Assembly: GCF_019130065.1 (NCBI RefSeq)
Contig: NZ_JAHSPG010000003.1
Span: 372,001-436,000 of the forward strand
DNA length: 64,000 bases
Direction: 5' to 3'
Source: Pinibacter aurantiacus
GTDB taxonomy: Bacteria > Bacteroidota > Bacteroidia > Chitinophagales > Chitinophagaceae
The translations under genes were made by a program, and so were the position numbers. Numbering within the stretch: position 1 is the first letter of the stretch; every line of letters begins with the position of its first letter. Below are positions 57,697-64,000 of the stretch, in pieces. The notes beneath the pieces were generated by a model. That model was not told where the DNA came from and did not search any database. It worked only from the letters and a program-made list of their open reading frames with translations.

Positions 57697-58521
57697 TTAT
57701 TCAGCGTTTTCCAACCCTAATTTATTCATGATCTCCATGCTAATTCCTGTTGATGAATATCCACCATCATGGAAAAGGTTTTGCATTGTAACCATACGTG
57801 TAAGGTCTGAGAACAGTGAAACACAGTAGTCCGCACAAGACGCTGCATCCGCATTGCCCAAAGGAGCGATTTCGTTTGCAAAATCAAAGAAATCACCAAA
57901 GCCTTTAATGCCGCTACCTGCTGTAGTTTTGGTTGGAGATTGTGATACAGTGTTGATACGCACTTTCTTTTCTACACCATAGTGGTAACCAAAGCTGCGT
58001 GCAATAGATTCAAGCATTGCTTTGATATCAGCCATATCTGTATAGAAAGGATAGGTACGTTGCGCCGCCATATAAGTAAGCGCTACCACACTTCCCCACT
58101 CATTTATAGCATCCAGTTTGCGTGCAACGCTCAGCATCTTGTGCAGCGACATTGCAGAAACATCAATTCCTTTCATAAAATATTCATAGTTAGATTCCGC
58201 ATACGGTATCTTTTTACGAATATTTACGCTCATCCCTATCGAATGTAAGACAAAGTCAATTTTACCGCCCAACACTTCCTGGGATTTTACAAACAGGTTT
58301 GTAAGATCATCTACATTGGTAGCGTCAGCAGGAATGATCTCAGATCCGGTTTTTTCTGCCAACACCTTAATTTCGCCCATGCGCATTGCAATTGGCGCAT
58401 TGGTTAAAACAAAAGTAGCACCTTCTTCATGCGCTTTTTCAGCTACCTTCCATGCAATAGAATTTTCATCTAATGCACCTGTGATGATACCACGTTTCCC
58501 TTTTAATAAATTGTAAGCCAT
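57697..58521 (-). CDS. fabI: enoyl-ACP reductase FabI
   Basis: NADH-dependent reductase of the last step of fatty-acid elongation, 274 residues. The atypical SDR fold of FabI is clear: KGKRGIITGALDENSIAWKV, LHSIGMS, the catalytic Tyr-x6-Lys (YTDMADIKAMLE) and NTVSQSPTKTTAGSGI. The stop codon is followed by a bidirectional terminator shared with the YceI gene. Normal length. Confidence 0.95.
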   Translation of the reverse strand: MAYNLLKGKRGIITGALDENSIAWKVAEKAHEEGATFVLTNAPIAMRMGEIKVLAEKTGSEIIPADATNVDDLTNLFVKSQEVLGGKIDFVLHSIGMSVNIRKKIPYAESNYEYFMKGIDVSAMSLHKMLSVARKLDAINEWGSVVALTYMAAQRTYPFYTDMADIKAMLESIARSFGYHYGVEKKVRINTVSQSPTKTTAGSGIKGFGDFFDFANEIAPLGNADAASCADYCVSLFSDLTRMVTMQNLFHDGGYSSTGISMEIMNKLGLENAE

Positions 58522-58720
58522 ATTGAATTATTAAACTAATTAGTTCTTTTGGGCGGCTAAGATAAGGCAAAGTGAAAAGTAAAAAATAAAAAGTAAAAAA
58601 TTGTCCTTACAGCCATGTTGGCCTTTTGCCACAACTCTAAGGCATTTAGCACTTTCTTCAACCTTGAATTTTCAATTTTCCCCGCCTGACTGACATCGTC
58701 GGGCAGGAACTTTCAATTCC
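58522..58720. repeat. gap with AGTAAAA and AATTTTC words
   Basis: AGTGAAAAGTAAAAAATAAA and more at 58570-58602 (seven-base step) and TTGAATTTTCAATTTTCC at about 58663-58680; a small palindrome CCCGCCTGAC...GTCGGGCAGG (58680-58707) follows. No gene. Confidence 0.6.
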
Positions 58721-60382
58721 CTATACTCCTACCATTTCGCGGGCGTTTTCCAGCGCTGCTGCGCTCGGCTGCTCTCCGCCCAGCATCTTCGCAATAGCCG
58801 TTACACGCTCATCTTTCGACAGCTGCCTGATGTTTGTTTTAACACGTTCGCCAGCCATTTGTTTATAAACGAAGAAATGGGCGTCTGCTTTTCCGGCAAT
58901 TTGCGGCTGGTGGGTAATGGAGATCACCTGGCGTGACGTTGACAGCTCCTTCATGATCACTCCTACCTGTTTGGCCGCCTCGCCTGAAATACCGGTATCG
59001 ATTTCGTCAAAAATCATGGTTGGCAGGTCCATAGATGCCGCCACCAGCGATTTTATGCAAAGCATCAGCCTGCTCAATTCCCCGCCGCTAGCCACTTTGC
59101 GAACCGGCGCAAATCGATTGCTTTTGTTGGCATCGAACAGAAATTCGATATTGTCAAACCCGTATTCATGGAGTGCGCCTTCTTTGCTGCCGGTTATGTC
59201 TGCTTTTAGGCGGGCATTTGGCATACCAACCTGTGTGAGCAAACTATTTACTTTATCTTCAAAGGGTTTTGCCTGCGCCCTGCGTTTTGCAGATATTTTC
59301 TCCGCAAGCTCAACCGCTTTAGCCGTTAGCTGGTTTACTTCCGCTTCGATCGCGGCAATTTCTTCATCCACATTCAGCGCAGCCTGTAATTTGTTTTCGA
59401 GGTCATCCTTTAAAGCGAGTAACTCCGCGGTTGTATGCAGGCTGTGTTTTTTAAGCAACTTGTAACCAAGCGTCAATCTTTCATTCAAGTGCTCCATTCG
59501 CTGCGGATCGTGATTCACTTTATCGTTGATGCTTTCGGTTTCGTCGGCAATATCAGACAGCTCGATCTGCGCAGCCAGCAAGCGTTGCACGATACCGGGA
59601 AGTGATGAATGATAATCTGTGTATGGTTGCAGGCTATTTGCAATTTGCTTCAAATGCTGCACAAGCGGTTGCTCACCATCGCTCAGTTCGTAAAATACTT
59701 TAGTGAGCGCTGCTTTAATATTTTCGGAATTACTCAGCAGTTTTAACTCTGCATCAGCTTCCTCCAATTCATTTTCTGACAAATTTGCCTCTTCGAGTTC
59801 GCTGTATAAAAACCTGTGGTAATCGGCTTCTTTGTTAAACGAATCTTTTTGCGATTTTAAATCCGCCAGTTTCCTTCCGGCTTGTTTTAGTTGTGTGTAA
59901 ACGCCGTAATATTTTTTCAGCAGGTCTTCTGTTCCGGAAAGCGCATCAATGGCTTCTCTCTGGAAATCAGATTCGCCCAATGCCAGGGTATCAAATTGCT
60001 GGTGCAGGTCTACCAGCATGCTGCTCAATTGTTGCAACTGGCTAACTGTAACGGGCGTATCGTTTATAAAAGCTCTTGATTTGCCATTCACGGCAATTTC
60101 TCTTCGAATAATTATCTGTTCTTCTTCATCAAGATCATTCTCTTTTAAAAACCTTGCGATGCTTTTTGTATGGGCCTTGAAATAGCCTTCCACGTAGCAT
60201 TTCTTATCTTTTTGCAACAGCACATTGCTATCCGCACGTTCACCAAGAATGAGCGACAATGCGCCCATTACAATGGATTTACCGGCACCGGTTTCGCCGG
60301 TGATGATATTCAACTTATCTGAGAAATGAATATCTATTTCATCAATGATCGCGTAATTCTGTATGTAAAGTCTTGACAGCAT
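58721..60382 (-). CDS. recN: DNA repair protein RecN
   Basis: SMC-like ATPase of recombinational repair, 553 residues. Walker A GETGAGKS near the N-terminus, two long coiled-coil stretches around the middle, signature RKVASGGELSRLMLCIKSL and Walker B MIFDEIDTGISGEAAKQVG near the C-terminus. ATG 60382 (MLSRLYIQNYAI) matches the family; a second start eight codons upstream (60406) is just 8 bases after a TTACTTTG box and cannot be excluded. Confidence 0.93.
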   Translation of the reverse strand: MLSRLYIQNYAIIDEIDIHFSDKLNIITGETGAGKSIVMGALSLILGERADSNVLLQKDKKCYVEGYFKAHTKSIARFLKENDLDEEEQIIIRREIAVNGKSRAFINDTPVTVSQLQQLSSMLVDLHQQFDTLALGESDFQREAIDALSGTEDLLKKYYGVYTQLKQAGRKLADLKSQKDSFNKEADYHRFLYSELEEANLSENELEEADAELKLLSNSENIKAALTKVFYELSDGEQPLVQHLKQIANSLQPYTDYHSSLPGIVQRLLAAQIELSDIADETESINDKVNHDPQRMEHLNERLTLGYKLLKKHSLHTTAELLALKDDLENKLQAALNVDEEIAAIEAEVNQLTAKAVELAEKISAKRRAQAKPFEDKVNSLLTQVGMPNARLKADITGSKEGALHEYGFDNIEFLFDANKSNRFAPVRKVASGGELSRLMLCIKSLVAASMDLPTMIFDEIDTGISGEAAKQVGVIMKELSTSRQVISITHQPQIAGKADAHFFVYKQMAGERVKTNIRQLSKDERVTAIAKMLGGEQPSAAALENAREMVGV

Positions 60383-60515
60383 GAATTCACATTTTTCAAA
60401 AGCCATGCAATGTACAAAGTAAGGCGCATGCTTTTATTTTTTACTTTATTCGTTTTGCACTATTTGTGCATAATTTTTCCAATAAAAAATTTGACTTGAG
60501 AAAACTTTCGCATAT

Positions 60516-60548
60516 AAAAAAACGCTCCGTTTTCTGAAGCGTTTTTGC
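60516..60548 (-). terminator. terminator of the 147-residue membrane protein gene
   Basis: On the minus strand AAAAACGCT...AGCGTTTTT with an 11-base loop and a following T run, 19 bases after the stop. Confidence 0.85.
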
Positions 60549-60566
60549 AATGACTTATTTATTCTA

Positions 60567-61010
60567 TCAACGAAATGCAAAAATTGCAAAGATTGCAAAC
60601 ACGTAGAAAGCAATCAAAACGATGATGATTATGCTATAAAATCTAAAGAAAGTTTTCAAATTACCAAATGATGAGGTCAGCAACACCTGATCATTTGTAT
60701 CGAGCGCCTGAAGTACCTGGGAAGCGAATCTGAACCTGTAAATGTTAGGTAAAATGGTTAGTGTGGCCAGAATTGATATGTAGAGAAATACAACAACGCC
60801 TCCGCCTAAAGCATATGCCATAGATGAATTTCGTCCGGTAAAACTTGCGCTGAAAGCGCTGTACAGGCCTCCAAGAATTATTAAACCGCCAAAAATAAAA
60901 CAAAGGATAGCGAGGAACTTATTCCATTTGGCAGTTTCGCGCAGGTACCTATCGCTTTGTGTGTCGATCGTTAAACTTACATCGAGTAAAGAGGTTTCTG
61001 TGTTTTCCAT
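60567..61010 (-). CDS. small integral membrane protein (DUF5362-like)
   Basis: Protein of 147 residues with three membrane helices (about 31-53, 66-88, 120-145) and a short N-terminal cytoplasmic part. Resembles the DUF5362 family of uncharacterised membrane proteins by length and helix pattern. No functional hint from the neighbours. Confidence 0.7.
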   Translation of the reverse strand: MENTETSLLDVSLTIDTQSDRYLRETAKWNKFLAILCFIFGGLIILGGLYSAFSASFTGRNSSMAYALGGGVVVFLYISILATLTILPNIYRFRFASQVLQALDTNDQVLLTSSFGNLKTFFRFYSIIIIVLIAFYVFAIFAIFAFR

Positions 61011-61046
61011 GATAAAGGGTTTTAGATTGGCGCAATTTACAAATCC

Positions 61047-61183
61047 AATTAATAATTAATAATTAATAATTAATAATTAATAATTAATTGGGCAGTTTGC
61101 GAAACGAATTGCGACAAGACGAATGACAAATAACATGTTGGGCGCTGCACCTATTAATTCTTAATTATTAATTATTAATTTGC
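61047..61183. repeat. AATTAAT-word inverted arms
   Basis: The left arm (61047-61089) repeats AATTAAT with a seven-base step at least five times; the right arm (61151-61183) is ATTAATTCTTAATTATTAAT and more. Divergent gap before the CocE gene. Confidence 0.8.
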
Positions 61184-61219
61184 ACGACACCCTTCTTTTA
61201 TAGTAAACTAAAATTCAAC

Positions 61220-63112
61220 ATGAGAATTCTGACCGCAACATTTACGATGCTGATGATGGCGCTTTGTGCAACGGCGCAAACGACCAATCAGCAGGACTCT
61301 GCATGGATTACGCAGAACTACACAAAAGTGGAAAAATTAATTCCAATGCGCGATGGTGTTAAGCTTTTCACTTCTATTTACATTCCAAAAGATTCATCTG
61401 AAAAGCATCCGGTATTGTTTGGCCGTACGCCTTACTCCTGTGCGCCTTATGGCGAAAAGTTCCGGAACTTCTGGGACACGCATTGGAAATATTATATGCG
61501 TGAAAACTACATCGTCGTAATCCAGGACGTGCGTGGTCGTTGGATGAGCGAGGGAGAATTTGTGGACGTTCGTCCTTTTGTTAAAGATAAAAAAACGAAC
61601 AAGGATATTGATGAAGCCAGTGATACGTATGATGCCATCGACTGGATGGTGAAAAATATTAATGGCAACAATGGAAATGTAGGTGTGATGGGCATTTCCT
61701 ATCCGGGTTTCTACTCCACAATGGCTGCGGCTTCGGGGCATCCGGCATTAAAAGCCGTGAGTCCGCAAGCGCCGGTTACGGATTGGTTCATGGGAGATGA
61801 TTTCCACCACAACGGAGCGTTTGCTTTAATGGATGGCATTGCATTCTATTTGGGTGGATTCGGATATCCGCGCCCTGTTCCAACTACAAAAGGACCTGTT
61901 TCTACGTTCCAGGGTTCTTCGGATAACTACGACAGATTTTTGCAAATCGGCGCACTTTCCAATGTGACGAAGCTGGCCGGCGATAGCATCCAATTTTTCA
62001 AGGACATGTTTGCACACCCCAACTACGATGCATGGTGGCAGGCTCGTAATGCACGTGTGAGCATGTACGATGTAAAGCCTGCAATGCTTACGGTGGGCGG
62101 CTTGTTTGATGCAGAAGATTGCTATGGCGCATGGAACCTGTATAAGGCAATTGAAAAACAAAGTCCGGGCAGCAACAATAAATTAGTGATCGGGCCGTGG
62201 TTTCACGGTCAATGGTCGAGAGGTGATGGTTCCTACCTGGGCAATGTGAAATTTGGAAGCCGGACAAGTGAGTGGTATCAAAACAATATTGAGATTCCTT
62301 TCTTCAATTATTATTTGAAGGGCAAAGGAAATGATCCTCGTTTGGCAGAGGCCACCATTTTCTTTAGTGGTGAAAACAAATGGAAAACATTTGACCAGTG
62401 GCCGCCTGCTGCTGCACAAAACCAGGAAATTTATTTACAGCCGGACGGCTCTTTGGCCTGGAGCAAACCTTCTACTGGTAATAGTTTCAGCGAATATGTA
62501 AGTGACCCTGCACATCCTGTTCCATACACAGAGGACGTTCATTATTCAAGAACAAGAGAATACATGACGGATGACCAGCGCTTTGCTTCACGCAGGCCTG
62601 ATGTGGTAACTTTTGAAACAGCGCCACTTACAGAAAATCTTACTTTGGCTGGGCCTGTAATTGCAGACCTTTTGGTGAGCCTTAGCTCAACGGATGCAGA
62701 TTTTGTTGTTAAGATCATTGACGTTTTTCCTGATGATTTTAAATATCCTGATTATGCCCCGCAACCGCAAAGAGGTGTTGGTGGTTCTTACCCGATGGGC
62801 GGTTATCAAATGCTCGTGCGTGGAGAAATCATGCGTGGAAAATTCCGCAATAGTTTTGAAACGCCTGCACCTTTCAAAGCGAACAAAGTTGAAAAAGTAA
62901 AATTCACTTTACCTGACGTTGCGCACACTTTTGAAAAAGGTCATCGCCTGATGATCCAAATTCAAAGTTCATGGTTCCCGATCTTCGATCGCAACCCGCA
63001 ACAATTCATGAATATTTATGAGGCAAAGGACAGCGACTTTAAGAAGGCTACGATCAGAGTGTTTCATGATGCGGGGAATAGTTCGGGTGTGATTTTGCCG
63101 GTGGTGAAATAA
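61220..63112 (+). CDS. secreted CocE/NonD family hydrolase (X-Pro dipeptidyl-peptidase S15-like)
   Basis: Exported serine hydrolase of 630 residues, signal peptide 1-19. Nucleophile Ser160 in MGISYPGFYS, Asp in GGLFDAEDCYGAW, His in GPWFHGQWSRG; the C-terminal jelly-roll domain (about 430-630) is complete. CocE/NonD enzymes cleave acyl or ester bonds; alternatively proline-specific peptides. The periplasmic substrate is unknown. Confidence 0.9.
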   Translation: MRILTATFTMLMMALCATAQTTNQQDSAWITQNYTKVEKLIPMRDGVKLFTSIYIPKDSSEKHPVLFGRTPYSCAPYGEKFRNFWDTHWKYYMRENYIVVIQDVRGRWMSEGEFVDVRPFVKDKKTNKDIDEASDTYDAIDWMVKNINGNNGNVGVMGISYPGFYSTMAAASGHPALKAVSPQAPVTDWFMGDDFHHNGAFALMDGIAFYLGGFGYPRPVPTTKGPVSTFQGSSDNYDRFLQIGALSNVTKLAGDSIQFFKDMFAHPNYDAWWQARNARVSMYDVKPAMLTVGGLFDAEDCYGAWNLYKAIEKQSPGSNNKLVIGPWFHGQWSRGDGSYLGNVKFGSRTSEWYQNNIEIPFFNYYLKGKGNDPRLAEATIFFSGENKWKTFDQWPPAAAQNQEIYLQPDGSLAWSKPSTGNSFSEYVSDPAHPVPYTEDVHYSRTREYMTDDQRFASRRPDVVTFETAPLTENLTLAGPVIADLLVSLSSTDADFVVKIIDVFPDDFKYPDYAPQPQRGVGGSYPMGGYQMLVRGEIMRGKFRNSFETPAPFKANKVEKVKFTLPDVAHTFEKGHRLMIQIQSSWFPIFDRNPQQFMNIYEAKDSDFKKATIRVFHDAGNSSGVILPVVK

Positions 63113-63389
63113 TTGAATAACTGAGTAACTGAATAATTGATGGGAGCCTGCACCGTCATTGCGAGACCTGCAGAGAATCAGTGTTAGGTTACATAAAACA
63201 TCTTGTACATAATGTATGCGGTCGAAGCAATCTCAGCGGGCTGCCGGGATTGCTTCGACCGCTCACCGATTATTCAACGTTGCTTTTATTATTCGAACAT
63301 TCATTCTTCGCAGGTCTCGCAATGACGGTGTAACATTCACGAAAATGTTTAGTCACTCAGTTATTCAGTCATTCAGTTATTCAGTCATT
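63110..63389. repeat. three nested inverted repeats between convergent genes
   Basis: Outer: TGAATAAC-word arms at 63110-63140 (starting at the TAA stop) and 63350-63389. Middle: CACCGTCATTGCGAGACCTG C (63151-63171) and its perfect complement (63310-63330). Inner: GCGGTCGAAGCAATC (63218-63232) and its perfect complement (63248-63262). Together they could fold as one 280-base hairpin. Confidence 0.88.
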
Positions 63390-63390
63390 A

Positions 63391-63433
63391 AAAAAAGAAA
63401 GCCCCGATGATAACACCGGGGCTTTCTTTTTAT
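63391..63433. terminator. bidirectional terminator
   Basis: AAAAGAAAGCCCCG and CGGGGCTTTCTTTT, 14-base stem, nine-base loop, T runs on both strands. It ends transcripts of the CocE gene and of the zinc-ribbon gene. Confidence 0.9.
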
Positions 63434-63444
63434 ATAAGTGGTTC

Positions 63445-64000
63445 TTATTTCACTTCTATTGTATCGTTCAAATCTCTGTCAACCAGTACACGGCCACAGT
63501 TTTCACAAACGATGATTTTTTTGCGTTGTTTGATCTCGCTCTGACGTTGAGGAGGAATTGCGTTAAAGCAACCACCACAAGCATCTCTTTCTACTGGAAC
63601 TACTGCCAAACCGTTGCGATAGTTTTTGCGGATGCGATCGTAAGAATTCAACAAACGTTCGTCTACTTTTTCACGAGCTTCAGCAGATAATTTGTTGTAG
63701 TGTTTTTCTTCTTTTTCAGTTGTACCAATGATTTTCTCAAGCTCGTCTTTTTTGTGCTTAAGAACATTTTCTTTTGTACTCAAAGCTTTTTTTGCTTTAT
63801 CAAGAGCAATCACTTTATCGGTAGTTTCTTCCTGAGCGTCTTTGATGTGCTTTTCAGCAAGCTTTACTTCAAGCTGCTGCATTTCAATTTCTTTATTGAT
63901 CGCCTCAAATTCGCGGCTGTTCTTTACGTTAGTGCTTTGCTTTTCGTATTTTTTGATCAGCTCTTCAGATTCTTTTATCGCATTTTTCTTTCCTGCAATA
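63445..64000 (-). CDS. C4-type zinc-ribbon protein with coiled coil, 5' end outside the window
   Basis: Partial; the frame stays open to the right edge. Coiled coil including the family motif NSREFEAINKEIE (63888-63926), followed by a C-terminal zinc ribbon with two CxxC pairs: CGGCF and CENCGR. This is the CT398-like family of small conserved bacterial proteins (zf-RING_7 type) implicated in secretion or RNA-related functions but not firmly assigned. An internal ATG at 63882 is not the start. Confidence 0.85.
   Translation of the reverse strand, partial: IAGKKNAIKESEELIKKYEKQSTNVKNSREFEAINKEIEMQQLEVKLAEKHIKDAQEETTDKVIALDKAKKALSTKENVLKHKKDELEKIIGTTEKEEKHYNKLSAEAREKVDERLLNSYDRIRKNYRNGLAVVPVERDACGGCFNAIPPQRQSEIKQRKKIIVCENCGRVLVDRDLNDTIEVK

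Overview
The window looks like a chromosomal segment of a Bacteroidota bacterium, most likely of the Chitinophagaceae. I base this on the TonB-dependent receptor with an STN domain and its DUF4249 partner lipoprotein, the mitochondrial-type citrate synthase, PepSY-like, DUF3575, YceI and DUF2795 proteins, and -7 boxes of the form TAnnTTTG in front of many genes with little Shine-Dalgarno signal. The genus cannot be fixed from the sequence alone. There is no phage, plasmid, transposase, integrase, CRISPR array or rRNA; the only RNA gene seen is one tRNA-Ala(GGC).

Layout. 1-11.8 kb: potassium transporter kup, two tandem membrane-anchored alpha/beta hydrolases, an oxyR-type regulator, an LD-carboxypeptidase, a small secreted protein, tgt, two membrane proteins and an LptG-type permease. 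12-16.3 kb: citrate synthase, tRNA-Ala, a D-2-hydroxyacid dehydrogenase, a Nudix hydrolase and a MarR-GNAT pair. 16.6-23.8 kb: a four-gene minus-strand outer-membrane uptake operon (secreted protein, TonB-dependent receptor, DUF4249 lipoprotein, large MG2-like protein). 24-27.9 kb: glycosyltransferase, rsmG, an ECF sigma factor and an unusual anti-sigma-like protein carrying receptor-like and TonB-like pieces. 27.9-31.6 kb: an AT-rich operon of a large lipoprotein followed by three unrecognised genes, the best candidate for an undescribed system (possible polymorphic toxin with immunity genes). 31.9-45 kb: response regulator, M1 peptidase, rsmI, purS, pssA, a four-helix-bundle protein, pepP, pckA, DUF2252 and several small proteins. 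45-52.9 kb: trehalase, deoxynucleoside kinase, trpS, gatC, an ABC ATPase, a cobalamin adenosyltransferase, a polysaccharide deacetylase and a glycosyltransferase. 53-64 kb: a dehalogenase-like hydrolase with a YwnB/Rrf2 pair sharing an operator, lolD, DUF2795, YceI, fabI, recN, a small membrane protein, a CocE/NonD hydrolase and a partial zinc-ribbon protein running off the right edge.

The most striking non-coding feature is that most longer intergenic gaps are filled by low-complexity arms built of 7-8 bp words (TGAATAAC, AATTTGAA, AATTAGG, GAGAATT, TTGAAAG, GTTGTAA, TACGATG, AAACGCT, AATTAAT). Many occur as a left arm and its reverse complement, so the transcript can fold back, and many start at or inside the stop codon of a gene. 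A second class of long, nearly perfect palindromes (GCTTCGACAAGCTCAG, GTCATCCCGACGAAGGAGGGA, GTAGAGACGCG, GGGCGAAT, GTCATTGCGAG) sits in the same gaps, sometimes nested inside the first. Several genes start only 4 bases after the -7 box, implying leaderless mRNAs. Classical hairpin-plus-T-run terminators are also common.

Gene starts were reassigned wherever the longest reading frame ran back through a repeat arm or a promoter box. All functional calls rest on reading motifs by eye; no database search was possible.
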